Below, one piece after another: positions 1 to 9,998 of a stretch of DNA of 64,000 nucleotides. The notes beneath the pieces are model-generated. The model saw only the letters and a program-made list of their open reading frames with translations. It did no database searches and had not been told where the DNA came from. The stretch's first letter is position 1. Each line of letters opens with the position of its first letter. A program made the position numbers and the translations under genes. Origin of the DNA: Emiliania huxleyi CCMP1516 (taxonomy: Eukaryota > Haptophyta > Isochrysidales > Noelaerhabdaceae); the NCBI RefSeq assembly GCF_000372725.1, contig NW_005201287.1:798272-862271 (forward strand). The letters are read 5' to 3'.

Positions 1-989
1 ATCCCGAGATCGACACCGAGCGCGGCTGCCGAGGGCAGTGCCATGTGGATCTCAACATCCAAATCCTGGATCGGCGGCAGCTTGCGGCGGTAGGCTGCTG
101 TCTCGGCCACCTACAGCAATATTCGTGAGCGGCTGAGGACTGGGCCGTAGCGATCGGAGAGAGCGGGTGCATAACCTGCATCGCCACATTGGCAGTCTCA
201 TCCTCGAGGTCGGGGATGAAGGTCTCCGGGCCGTCGTCCTCGTCGTCCCCTTGACTTCGCCGAGCCTCCGCCGCCGGTCTCTCCTCTCCCTTCTCTCCAG
301 CTGCCTCGCGGCGCCGCCTGGGCGCAGCTGATGCCTTGGCGCCCGACTCTCCCCACCCGGACCGCTTGGCACCTCGTACCGGACTTGCCTGCGAACCATC
401 CGCATCGTCCTCGGCAGGCCTCCTCCGCGGCGCTGCCCGCCGGGGTGCTTCCGCCTGGAACGCGCCGTCGAACTTGGAACTCTCCATTGTGCCAGCCCGT
501 TGATCCGTTACACACGGGGATTGGCCAAAGAAAAGGATTTCCCTCAGGCCGACATTGCGAGGGAAATCAAAAGACGGATCTTACCACAACCACCACACCA
601 ATACGCTGCCCACTCTCAATCTGTCTGTCTCAGTATGTAACGATCTCACGAATCTCGCGCGCTGGTGCATGCTTGCGCTGCACATCGCCCTTGACTCCCC
701 CACTTTCGATAAGCCTTACCTTCGAGCTCCGATATCCGTTCTTCTGGTCGATCACTACTCCTCGACACTCGATCTGGTGGAGAAGTCACTGATTAGCTGA
801 TGTGGCGCTACGCGAATGGAGCGTGTGTTCCACAACAGTCGCAACACCTCCTACGTTTTGGTCGCGTTTTCCGCAACGGCTCCCAAATAATAAGCGAAAC
901 GGCATGCAACTCATCATCCCTCCAGCTCAGCTCAGCTTCTGTCGGAGGCTACAGAAACGATAGCCGCCGCAGCGCTCGCGACGGGCATC
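1..989. other. No confident gene
   Basis: Several overlapping open frames exist on both strands, but none shows a recognisable domain or a consistent splice structure, and their composition is that of GC-rich shadow frames. The last ~100 bases are the 5' flank of the ARM-Myb gene, whose first ATG lies at 990. The 3' end of a minus-strand gene starting outside the window cannot be excluded for 50-500. Confidence 0.4.
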
Positions 990-2790
990 ATGCATCCAGT
1001 CAACCTCGTCCAGCAGAAGCCGATGATTGCAGCGGCGCTGCCGAACGGCCTGCTTGCGAGCAAGGTGGAGTCGGTTGCCCGCACAATTCTCCTGGAGAAG
1101 CTGATTGAGTTTGTCGCGCACGGCCGCGACCAGAAGCGCGATGATGCGGTGGCTTTGCTGGAGGTGTGCCGCGCGCGCCCGCGACCGCGCGCGCCCGCTC
1201 CAACCTTAAGTAGCGCCCGCGTCGCCGCAGATTGTGGCGAGTTCCGACCACTCGGCGCCCGATGCCATTGTGGAGGGGGGCGGAATTGGCCCGCTCACCG
1301 ATATCCTGCGGGAGGGCTCGCGGGCAGACGCGACACATGCGTCGCGGACGGCAGCCGCCCACGCGGCGGGCGCACTCATGTCCCTGGCTTGCAACCCGCT
1401 TACGCATCTGCCCATCGCTCGTGCCGGGGGGATCGCCGCTCTGGTTGCCTATGCGGGGGCGAGCAAGACTGGGGCGAGCAAGACTGAGGACGGGCAGCGC
1501 AAGGCGGAGATGGCGCTACGCTCGCTCTTCTACTCGCCGCACGAGGCCTGCGCGTCGCTCGTGAAGAGCGCTTGTGGATGGGAAGCTCCTGGTTCTCTCC
1601 AGCGCCAGGAGTTCGACCGCAGATTCGGCTTCAAGCGACCGCTCGACGATGGCATCGAGAGGCTCGACGCAATGCTCTGCGGCCCGGTCGGCAAGGTGCA
1701 GTGCACGACGCCGTCGTGTAGCACGTCGAGTAGCCTCTCGTCGAACTGCTCACTCTCCGGACCCGACTCGCCCACCTGCTTCCATCACCCAGCCCTCCCA
1801 GTGCAGCTGGCACCTCAGATGGCGGCGCGCCCTCTACGCTCTTTGCCGGTACAGCCTGCCAAGCCTGCCGCCGAGCCCTCTCCGTCCCGGCAGCGGTGGG
1901 GAACGATAGAGGACAGCGCGCTGCGCGACCTGGTTCGCGTGTACGGCACATCCTCGTGGACGATGGTCGCTGCCTCGCTCCACGGGCGCTCGGGCAAGCA
2001 GTGCCGTGAGCGGTGGAACAACCACCTCGCCGAGACTGTCAACAAGGAGCCGTGGTCACCGGAGGAGGACGCAAAGATAATCTCGCTGCAGCGCATGTAC
2101 GGGAACCGGTGGGCTCAGATCTCACGGCAGCTGCCGGGGCGAACCGACAACGCCATAAAAAACCACTGGCACGCCACGCTAGCCGCTCGTGCGCAGGCAC
2201 AAGCGCAGACGCAGGCACAAGCGCAGACGCAGGCACAAGCGCAGACGCAGGCACAAGCGCAGACGCAGGCACAAGCGCAGACGCAGGCACAAGCGCAGGC
2301 GCAGGCACAAGCGCAGGCGCAGGCACAAGCGCAGACGCAGGCACAAGCGCAGACGCAGGCACAAGCGCAGACGCAGGCACAAGCGCAGGCGCAGGCACAA
2401 GCGCAGGCGCAGGCACAAGCGCAGACGCAGGCACAAGCGCAGGCGCAGGCACAAGCGCAGGCGCAGGCACAAGCGCAGGCGCAGGCACAAGCGCAGGCGC
2501 AGGCACAAGCGCAGACGCAGGCACAAGCGCAGGCGCAGGCACAAGCGCAGGCGCAGGCACAAGCGCAGACGCAGGCACAAGCGCAGGCGCAGGCACAAGC
2601 GCAGGCGCAGGCACAAGCGCAGGCGCAGACGCAGCAGGTGCAAGTGCAAGGAGGGATTGAGGGCGCAGAGGGTCCCGCGCAGACACCTGAGGTGGAGGTT
2701 ATGACTCAGCCATCACAGGAGCATCTCCCAGCGCGGTATGCTTCAGCGCAAGCCGCTGATGCGGCCACCCCGGTCGCGGGGCCAAACTGA
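990..2790 (+). CDS. ARM-repeat / two-repeat Myb protein with a Gln-Ala tail
   Basis: Probable DNA-binding regulator. Exon 1 is 990-1163 and exon 2 is 1231-2790, joined in phase 0 by a 67-base GT-AG intron; about 577 residues. Residues ~15-165 are armadillo-like helices ([27 protein letters not shown]). Residues ~278-375 hold two Myb repeats with the spaced tryptophans and the typical [15 protein letters not shown] and [15 protein letters not shown] recognition helices. Residues ~378-528 are almost only alternating Ala-Gln with scattered Thr, encoded by a 12-base minisatellite. The family is known for sequence-specific DNA binding. The ARM plus Myb pairing is unusual, and the Gln-Ala tract may act as an activation or phase-separating region, which is inference. 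The start is the first ATG in the frame that splices in phase. Confidence 0.8.
2188..2634 (+). repeat. 12-base coding minisatellite (Ala-Gln tract)
   Basis: About 37 units of a 12-base motif (gcgcaggcacaa / gcgcagacgcag type) run in frame through the 3' part of the ARM-Myb gene. Interruptions are mostly single substitutions changing Ala to Thr, so length changes by whole units keep the frame. Confidence 0.9.
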
Positions 2791-3313
2791 GGCTGGCTAC
2801 TCGTCACCCCCCCCCCCCCCCGACCTTGGTCGCTGAACTTTCTTCGCGCTCTGGCTCATTTGGCTTGAGCCAGAGCCCCCCTCCGTGGATTGCTGTCCGG
2901 GATTGTGCTCCCGCGTCTGAAGAATGTGATGTCGGGTGATGGCCCACTGAGAAGGGAGGTCAAGGGAGAGACACGACAGAGATGTGTGTGCCTCCCTCGG
3001 AGTCTGACGAGGCGGCCCAGACTAGAGAAGATGGGTCGAGAGAAGGTTATGTGGATTTGTTCAATTGATTTTTCGAAACGTTTCGTCCCCGCGCGCGCGC
3101 CTCTCGTCTCTCGACCCCCCCCCCGCCCATCTCCGTCGCGTGGCGTTCTCACACACGAGAGGATACTGTTAAAAAAAGTAACAATACAGGGTTCGCGAGG
3201 GGGGTCGCCGAGGCGCCGAGGGCGCGCGGGGAAGCTCGCAGGGCGTTGGGGTAGCTATGCCTCACGTGCAGCGCCGACGGTCGTATATATGGCGATTGCT
3301 CGCTCTCTCTGTG
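2791..3313. other. Intergenic, no gene seen
   Basis: Includes a poly-C run just after the Myb stop codon and a pyrimidine-rich stretch near 3100-3140. Open frames here lack recognisable features. Confidence 0.4.
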
Positions 3314-3914
3314 GGCTAGTGCCATTTCACTCTGACACGCTAATCTTGAAAACGTCTCCAACGGAGCTCCGTGTTGCTTCCAGCGCCCTCCCCCGCGCTC
3401 CCTGCGGCCATGGCCGATGCTCCTAGAAAGAGAGGTCATCTGGCTACCGCGAGAGCGACCCAACTCGTCGACATCGTCCGATGATGGTGCCGCAAAGTCA
3501 GCCTTCGGAGGCTATCGTGGGGTCGAGCCGCCGGCAGTAGCCGTGACATGTGGTTCCACCACCCCTCGTAGGCTTTGCCTCTGACCGCCACCGTTCCCAG
3601 GCTGCCTAATTGGATGGAAAGGAAGGCTCGGCGAGCGTATAGAAGCGTGCTCGACCTCGTCGTGGCAACCTGATCCAATCTCAGCGGCGTCGAGTCGTCT
3701 CCGGCGGCGACAATTTTGTCCCTCCCCAGGACGCACAGAGGCAGCTGCGACCCCGCCGAGTGGACGGGGGCACTCCGCGCCACCTGCCGAGTGCCCCCGT
3801 CTACTCGGCAGGGTCGCAGCTGCCTCTGGAAGGCACCGAGAGGGACAAAATGGCGCAAATGGTCAAATCAAGGTTTTGTAACGCGAGCTGTGCCACAGTG
3901 AAATGGCACTAGCC
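3314..3914. mobile_element. Small non-autonomous element with 17-bp terminal inverted repeats
   Basis: Bases 3314-3330 (ggctagtgccatttcac) and 3898-3914 are perfect reverse complements, about 600 bases apart. The interior has no convincing coding frame and contains a large foldback at 3713-3850. This is the layout of a MITE-like or foldback DNA element. A clean target-site duplication was not evident, so the family is open. Confidence 0.6.
3713..3850. repeat. Long inverted repeat (foldback)
   Basis: Two arms of about 65 bases, 3713-3781 and 3784-3850, are near-perfect reverse complements around a loop of a few bases. Each arm includes attttgtccctc, gcagctgcgaccc and gacgggggcact blocks. It lies inside the 3314-3914 element. 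Confidence 0.8.
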
Positions 3915-4172
3915 AAGACTGTGAGTGTGTTTCTGTCGGTTTCTGTTTGTGTCGTCACGAGTTGTTTGTCTGTTTGGACTGACGTTCAAATCCAAAATCG
4001 TCCACGCGCACACAAGAAGCGAGAAGAGGAGAAGGGCTTACACCTGTTGCGGTGGCATAAGGTGTGAATGATGCGGTACAATGTCGCAATCCTGCGTGAG
4101 AAACCGTCTGGCTCTCGCATGGCGCACTGCAAGCGGCATGCACTGCACGCGAGCCCTCGCCCACAACCAGCG

Positions 4173-6198
4173 CTACTGCACGCGGCGATTCCACCCTCCA
4201 CGCGAGGGACCTCCTCCGCCGGCGCCACGGCTGCCGAATCCGCTGGCAGCGCGCGGACCACGGTTGCTGGCGCGATAGCCACGACCGCCACCGCCGCCGC
4301 CGCCTCGCGCCGGCCTCTCCCGCTCCGGAAATATGCCGTTCGCCTCGAGCTCATCGCGCAGCCGGTCCGCCGTCGCAAAGTCCCTCCGCCGCTTCGCCTC
4401 GACACACTCGTCGAGCGCCTCCTCCTCCGCCTCGTCGCGCTCAAAGCTCCAGCCGCCGCCGCCGCCACCGCCGCCACCACCACCGCCGCCGCCGCCGCCT
4501 CTAGCTCCGCCTCTGCGGCCGCTGCCAGCCGCGCGCCCGCCCGCGCCGCCGTCCGCGCGAGGGCTTCCTCGCGCGAGGTCGACAACGAGGCGGCGGCCGT
4601 GGAGCAGAGAGCCGCGCAGCCGCAGCGCCTGCAAATCGGGCGCGAGGCCGGGACGGGGAGAGGCTGCGGCGGCAAGTACGGGGTCGGCTGCGGCGAGGGG
4701 AGCCGGGGCGGCGGGGGCGGCGGGGGCGGCGGGGGCGGCGGGGGCGGCGGGGGCGGCGGGGGCGGCGGGGGCGGCGGGGGCGGCGGGGGCGGCGAGCCTG
4801 TGCGGCGCCCTCGTGCGAGTCGAACTCGACGTGTCCGAAGCCTCCGCTCGCGCCCTCGGCGACGCTGACGGACTGGATGCGTCCGCAGTCGAGGAAGGTG
4901 TCCCACAGCTCCTCCTCGCCCGCGCCGGGAGGCAAGTTGCCCACAAAGACCACGCGCGGCTCGTCGGGGAAGGCGCCCTCGGCGGAGGAGGAGGAGGAGG
5001 AGGAGGTGGAGGTGTCTGCGAGCCGGACGCCGCACGCGCCGCCCTCCTCCCGCACGGCGGCGGCGGCGGCGTCCGCGGCATCGGCCGACTCGAACTCGAG
5101 CCTCGCGAGACGGCTCGGCGCTCCGGAGGGGCGGCGAGTGCCGGTGATGGAGAGAGGAGGAGCGACGGGCTCGAGCAACGCCAGCAGGCGCGAAGCGCCC
5201 TGCGGCTCTGCCATTGCCGCGGGCACGTCGAGCAGCAGGGTGGGAGGGTCTGGCGCGGGGCGCGGCAGGTCTGCAGGCCACGAGGCGCCCTCTGCGAGGC
5301 GCGTGGCTCGCGGCTCGCGCGTGCGGGCGAGGAGGCCGCGCTTGAAGAGGCCGCCGAGGGCATCCTTGAAGACCTACGCGACCCAGGAAGGACGTGTCGT
5401 GGACGCGTCTGACACCGCCCGGGCGCGTCCGTTGAACGCCTTCTTGGACAGCCCGAGCGAGCGCTGCACCTGGCCGGGGGGAGGCCGAGAGGTCGGGGGG
5501 GAGCCGAGAGGTCGGGGGGGAGCCGAGAGGTCGGGGGGGAGCCGAGAGGTCGGGGGAGGCCGAGAGGTCGGCGGAAGTCGGTCGGGGAGGGTGGAGAGGC
5601 GGGAAGAGGTCGATGCGAGTGGGCGAGATTGAGTCTGTCGGAGAAAAGCCGAGGACAGGCAAGGCAGGAGGGGACTCGCCTCGGTAGGCGGAGACTTGTC
5701 GCCGAGAGGCAGCGAGTGGTCGGGCGCCGCCAGCAGCGCGTCAAGGATGGTGGACTCTGCGGACACCAGTTTGGCGCGGGCGCCATACTCCCGGAACGAG
5801 ACGTCCAGCCTGCCGTCCTCACGCGCCCGGAGCACCGTCCCGCGCCGCACGTCTCCCGGTTGTGCTGGCTCACGCAGGTAGCCAGCCTCGTCGAGAAAAA
5901 CGAGGCCGCGCGCCCCGGAGCGGACGCAGACCACGGAGAGCCCGAGGCGTGAGTTATCGGGCTGCACGTAAAAGTACGACGTGGAGCGCACGGCTGGCCG
6001 GGGGCAGGCGGCACCGGCTTGTGCGGGGACGGCGACAGGAGGCGGCGGCGCGCTCCTTCGGGCGCGCTGGCGCTGCAGGCGCTGGAGGCGATACGCCTCG
6101 CCACGGGTGGCGACGGCCGCAGCAGGACAAATGGCGACGAGGCAGAGGCAGAGGACGGCCAGCCTCATCAGTCTGCTCTTGAGCAGCTGCTCTTGCAT
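4173..6198 (-). CDS. S1-like / winged-helix / RRM RNA-binding protein with RGG tail, probably plastid-targeted
   Basis: Minus-strand model: exons 6198-5680, 5463-5416, 5373-4798 and 4628-4173, about 532 residues. Residues 1-25 look like a signal peptide (MRLAVLCLCLVAICPA), followed by an Arg-rich stretch, as in secondary-plastid transit sequences. Residues ~65-165 resemble the S1-type unit of bacterial CvfB proteins (FLDEAGYLREPAQPGD), and ILDALL...LPLGDKSPPTE joins RSLGLSKKAF, the CvfB winged-helix signature. A degenerate RRM and a clear RRM follow (VVFVGNLPPGAGEEEL, GFGHVEFDSHEGA, HGRRLVVDLAR), then a helix resembling the C-terminal module of some tRNA synthetases (DFATADRLRDELEANGI) and a Gly-Arg-rich end. 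Introns 1 and 3 have GC donors (GCGAGT, GCTCGC); the second is 42 bases. Role in plastid RNA metabolism is inference. Confidence 0.72.
4706..4797. repeat. 9-base GC microsatellite in an intron
   Basis: About ten units of ggcgggggc fill the donor side of the third intron of the S1/RRM gene. Read as exon it would give a low-complexity Arg-Pro tract, but splicing it out restores an intact RRM. Confidence 0.85.
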
Positions 6199-6340
6199 GG
6201 CCCGGACGATGGCCCGTACGAAGAACGAAAAGAAACCGTTTCCTGTTTTTATTTTTTAAAGAGAGGAAAATGGCGCCGGGGAGCGAGTACTCGAGAAGGT
6301 CCAGCCCTCCACTCCGAGCCGTCGTCGGGCCGCAGACTGC
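6199..6340. promoter_or_regulatory. Short shared promoter region between divergent genes
   Basis: Only 142 bases separate the start codons of the S1/RRM protein (minus) and the FkbM-like methyltransferase (plus). It contains an A/T-richer patch at 6229-6262 in otherwise GC-rich DNA. A bidirectional promoter is inferred from geometry alone. Confidence 0.4.
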
Positions 6341-7171
6341 ATGGCGTGCGACGCGCTGGTCGCATGGGAGCACGGCCTCCGAGCGCTGGCCGACGGCTGC
6401 GCCGGCCGCCTCCTCGTTGTCAACATTGGCAGCAACGTGGGCGACTTCGACGCGTCGCGGCTAAACGACATGTGCGAGTCTGGCCGTCGCGCGCTTACCC
6501 GGCTGCTGGCGGCGCCGGACCTCCTGACGCTGCTCGTGGAGCCCAACCCGACGGCCTACCGCGAGCTGGAGCGCGCCGCGGCGGGCCAGCGGAGCGACCG
6601 GAAGGTGCACCGGACGGTGCAGGCGGCGGTCTGCCCCGCGCAGAGCGGGACCGTCCCCTTTTACGCCGTCTCGGAGGCCTATGCGCGGGACTATCCCGAC
6701 TCGCCGCTGTGGGCGCGAGGCGAGATCAACTCGCTCTCGTACAACAACACGCATCGCGGGCTCTGGTTTGCAAAGCCTCGGAACGTGACGCGCAAGAGGT
6801 GGCGGACGGGCGAAGCGGCTCGGTACGTCGAGACGCTGCGCGTGCGCTGCCTCACGCCGCAAGCATTGCTGCGCGAGGCGGGCCTCTCCGCCGACGCCGT
6901 CGACGTGCTCGCCCTCGACCTCGAGGGGCTCGACGGCGAGGTGCTGCGCGCCTTCCTGGCGCTGCCCGGCTTCCGGCCGCGGCTCGTGATATTCGAGTCC
7001 AACATCCTGCTGCAGCGCTCGCCCACGCTCACCCAGCGCCTCTTCCGCTCCCTCTCGAGGCGCGGGTACACGCTCGCCGCGGCGAGGCCGAACCACGTCG
7101 CCTGGCTGTCGCAGGAGATGAGATGCCGATGGATGGAGCGCGCCGGCGTCAGAGGAAGCAGCACCGTCTAG
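6341..7171 (+). CDS. FkbM-like SAM-dependent methyltransferase
   Basis: Uninterrupted frame of 276 residues. LLVVNIGSNVGDFD at ~25-38 matches the SAM-binding glycine loop of FkbM enzymes, TLLVEPNPTAYREL follows as the acidic strand-2 loop, and VDVLALDLEGLDGEVLRAF at ~190-208 matches the conserved (K/D)xDxEG-x-E-x-L element. FkbM-family enzymes O-methylate sugars, lipids or small molecules; the substrate here is unknown. No signal peptide is visible. The first ATG after the divergent promoter was chosen; a longer N-terminus with an upstream exon is possible because the SAM loop lies close to the start. Confidence 0.7.
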   Translation: MACDALVAWEHGLRALADGCAGRLLVVNIGSNVGDFDASRLNDMCESGRRALTRLLAAPDLLTLLVEPNPTAYRELERAAAGQRSDRKVHRTVQAAVCPAQSGTVPFYAVSEAYARDYPDSPLWARGEINSLSYNNTHRGLWFAKPRNVTRKRWRTGEAARYVETLRVRCLTPQALLREAGLSADAVDVLALDLEGLDGEVLRAFLALPGFRPRLVIFESNILLQRSPTLTQRLFRSLSRRGYTLAAARPNHVAWLSQEMRCRWMERAGVRGSSTV

Positions 7172-7330
7172 CTCTCTTTCTCAGTGTAATATCATTAAAT
7201 TTCTTGTGAGCGCCGCCTGCAACGTTGTCTCCGTTGATTCGTGCGTTGGGCTCGAGGCGTTGGGGGCTTGCACTTGGAGCGCACGCTTGGAGTGCAAGAG
7301 CGTCGCCCCCAGGTCGCTGGTCGGTAACCG

Positions 7331-7617
7331 CTCACATCCAGGGGGGCAGGGCCGAACCGCGAACGTGGCCGAGGAGCTATATAGAGTAAGAAGCGAAGCG
7401 CACCCAGAGAGCGGGCCAGATGATCGGTATCGGGTTACGGGCTAGAGCCCTAGCCCTGTGTGGGGGGTGCGCGTTCGCAGCGAAGGGCCATAAAGTAAGC
7501 ACGGGTCTCCGAGCACCGAGGCGCGAGGGGGTTGGACCCGTGTACCGGGTTTCCCCTCAATTAAAGCCGTAACTTCAGAACGCCCCCTCTACTCGGACGG
7601 AGCTAGTGGACACTACA
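7331..7617 (+). repeat. Dispersed ~285-base repeat, copy A
   Basis: Shares long matched blocks with the reverse complement of 38838-39076: ctcacatccaggg, gatgatcgg(t/c)atcgggtt, ggtgcgcgttcgcag, taaagta(a)(g/a)(c/a)acgggt, cgccccctctactcgg and ctagt(g/a)gacac. The two copies differ by many substitutions and small gaps, so it is an old family. It could be a SINE or a non-autonomous DNA element; no clear ends were resolved. Confidence 0.7.
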
Positions 7618-7649
7618 CTGTACTCCATGCACACATACAAGCCCTCGCT

Positions 7650-7695
7650 CAGCAGAAAGAAAGAAAGAAAACAGACAACCCAGGGGAGGGATGCG
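7650..7695 (+). repeat. Fragment of AAAG/ACAGACAACCCAAGGG dispersed repeat
   Basis: agaaagaaagaaagaaaaca followed by gacaacccaggggaggga matches the same family at 23356, 27040 (inverted), 45178 and 53999. Confidence 0.7.
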
Positions 7696-8708
7696 AGCAT
7701 CCCGTGTCACGGTTCCCATCTTACCTTATATTTCCCCGCGGCCGGTTTTCCGTTTCGGGCGACGGCACCACTCACCGAGCTCTCCGGCCGCGAATCATGT
7801 CGGCGAAGGCGGGCTCTGGCGTCTCGGTGATGCGCTCCGATCTCGACGCGTCGACCTCGACGGAGGTGGACGCGAACGAGGCGCAGTGGCGGGCCGGCGT
7901 CAACCGCCAAGCGCGTCCAGACGCCCCTTCGCAAAGGCGGGCGGCGTCATTGGCTGCTGCAGCCAAGCGGCGGCGGATAAGGACATGAACAACATACCTG
8001 CGCAAGCCGTCGCCGCCCGGGCGGCCGCAGGCGGTGCCATCTCAACCCACTCTCGGCACCGCTGCACGTGCGTGCTCCCTCTCCCACTCAACTCGGCTCC
8101 ACTCTCGTCCACCCGCGCCCACCCCATCATCTGCTCTCAGGCTGATTGCGGCGTGTGTTGCGCAATGCCGACCCCCCAGACGCTGGCCAGAGCATGATTG
8201 TGATGCCTCTGTTTGGGCCGGGGGGGCGTTCGACAGCGCGCGAGGCTGCCTCCCTGCCCTTTGGGACGCTTGCGACCACTGCTGAGTTGCATGCAGTACA
8301 GAGTAGCAGTGGTGGGGAGGGCTTGCGCCCCCCCCCCCCCGGGCAGAATGGTAAACTCGTGTCTACTCACCTCGTCGGCTCCATCGGCTGCCTCTCCTCG
8401 TGCGCCGGCTGCCTCTCCATCCAACCGCTTCTGCGTCCTTCTCTGCCCGGTGCTCGCGATGTCGCTCTGCCGAGAGGGTCATCGCCGGCGTAGGCGGAGC
8501 GGCGGGCCCTTCATTACAGAGACAACAAAGACATTTCACCCCTCGGGCTGTTGTTGCAGACAGAAAAACAAATTTGGCGCGCGTGCGCGCAAGGTCTGCT
8601 AGTTTTATTATAACGAGTTTTCGTCCCGGACTCGACTCTCGAGTCCCAGACAAAGGGTATTAGAAGGAGGCGTCCCGGACTCGCCTGCCACCCCATCATC
8701 GCGACAAA

Positions 8709-9755
8709 ATGCGCTGCCTTGAGCTGCTGAGGTGGACGTTCTGCGCCTCATCGTCCTTCGTCGCGTGCCTCTTCATGTACGCATGGGGTGTCGAGCGGCT
8801 GGATGAGTCTGTGTCGGCCCTTCAAAAGCTGCGCACCACGCCAGAAGAGTTCCAGCCGTTTGTGATCCAGATGCACACGCTACATGCTGTCCAGGAGGGC
8901 GTGAGCTGTGGGGGCACTGGGTGCAGTCTTGGCACTGGAGGGTGGCCAAGTGCTGAGGCTGAATGGCGAGACGAGTTCGCCCCAGACGATTCTGGGGACG
9001 CCCGCCTTGCTGCATTCCTCAAGTGCAAGCACTGCAGTAGCGTTGCAGTGGACGTTCTGCGCAGGCGCGTCTTCGTGCCGTTTGTGGATGAGCTCGTGAC
9101 GGCGTTGCCAGCCAAGCGAGAACGCAAACGCCTCCAGCAAGCCGTGCGGTGGGTAAACTCGTCCTCGCTGCACATGGAGGTTGCTCGCTTTCCGGGGAAA
9201 AGCACTGGCGAACTGAGGCAGCTTGCAGGTACCATCGCCGCCACCCTGACCGCAGGACCACCGCCCATTTTGCGGCTGATGGGAGCGGCGGTCACACCGG
9301 ATGGCAGCATGGTGGTCACTTTCACAGATCCGGCCAACAGTCTCACTGCGCTTCGCGGACTTGCGCCAGCGACCTCTCCTGTAACCCTCCACGCTACGAT
9401 CGGCCATCTGCACCACTGGCCATCAGAACTGTTCGATCCGGTAGCCGCGCAGCGGGCCGCTCATGTCCTCGCCCGTTGGACGAGTGCCCTGAAAGAGAAC
9501 AGGTGCCCAATCCCCATGGAGATTCCGTGCAATTTGGACGATGGTGCCACGCTGTCTAGCGCAAGGCGAGACGGCACGCCAACAGACCCGTCAGAAATGC
9601 AGCCGAAAGGCCCGGACGACCCCAACATGCTATTCTATGAGGTACCAGGACGAGGCCAGCGGTTCCCTCTCCCGGAGTTCGAGTTGATCAAGAGTGCAGC
9701 TCGGGTGGGCGGCGAGCGGCAGACGTTGCACCGCTTTCGCGTACGACCTTCGTAG
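8709..9755 (+). CDS. Membrane-anchored protein of unknown function
   Basis: Intron-less frame of 348 residues. The N-terminus has one hydrophobic segment (~10-28, TFCASSSFVACLFMYAWGV), suggesting a signal anchor with the rest in the lumen or outside. Cys-containing loops (CGGTGCSLG, CKHC) fit an oxidising compartment. Two segments, SLHMEVARFPG at ~151-161 and TLHATIGHLHHW at ~222-233, are spaced like the paired His motifs of 2H phosphoesterases (HxT/S), but the first has Glu in place of the usual Thr/Ser. That similarity is only suggestive; treat the function as unknown. Confidence 0.6.
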   Translation: MRCLELLRWTFCASSSFVACLFMYAWGVERLDESVSALQKLRTTPEEFQPFVIQMHTLHAVQEGVSCGGTGCSLGTGGWPSAEAEWRDEFAPDDSGDARLAAFLKCKHCSSVAVDVLRRRVFVPFVDELVTALPAKRERKRLQQAVRWVNSSSLHMEVARFPGKSTGELRQLAGTIAATLTAGPPPILRLMGAAVTPDGSMVVTFTDPANSLTALRGLAPATSPVTLHATIGHLHHWPSELFDPVAAQRAAHVLARWTSALKENRCPIPMEIPCNLDDGATLSSARRDGTPTDPSEMQPKGPDDPNMLFYEVPGRGQRFPLPEFELIKSAARVGGERQTLHRFRVRPS

Positions 9756-9998
9756 AGCCAAACCCAGCACACCGTATGCGCCGGGTACACAGACTTAGTG
9801 GCCGTTAAGTGGTCGTGTATATTATGTGCATCGCCGGTATATTCTTCCCCAGGTTTTTTATGGCGGCCAGGGGGCATTATTAGCAGTATATTTAGACCCC
9901 GTTTTCCTTTTGCTCTTCTTCGAGTCCAAAACGGGCCGGGGACGCCCAACCCGCGTCAATAAATTTTTTTGGGGGACCTCATTTGCAATCCCCGGTGA

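Larger units (their letters stand above)
7172..8708. other. Intergenic region with dispersed repeats
   Basis: Holds one copy of a ~285-base repeat also found inverted at 38838-39076, then a fragment of the AAAG/ACAGACAACCCAAGG repeat family at 7650-7695, and several short frames without recognisable domains at 7800-8600. A small unrecognised gene around 7800-8200 cannot be excluded. Confidence 0.4.

Noticed and set aside
2013-2704. Long alternative frames through the Ala-Gln minisatellite on both strands
   Set aside because: A 12-base repeat without stops is open in most frames; only the frame with the Myb domain has non-repetitive coding sequence on both sides.
3986-5662. Proline-rich 558-codon minus-strand frame
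   Set aside because: Low-complexity shadow frame over the GC microsatellite and the real RRM gene.
4173-6104. One ~640-codon uninterrupted minus-strand gene
   Set aside because: That frame is conserved only in its last exon; S1, winged-helix and RRM motifs lie in other segments and join cleanly after splicing.
7331-7617. tRNA-like gene around gggctagagccc / gcgttcgcag
   Set aside because: No complete cloverleaf could be drawn by eye and the putative B box is poor; kept only as a repeat.
8709-9755. Firm 2H phosphoesterase assignment
   Set aside because: Only the second HxT-like motif is good; the first has Glu at the key position, so the gene is left as unknown.
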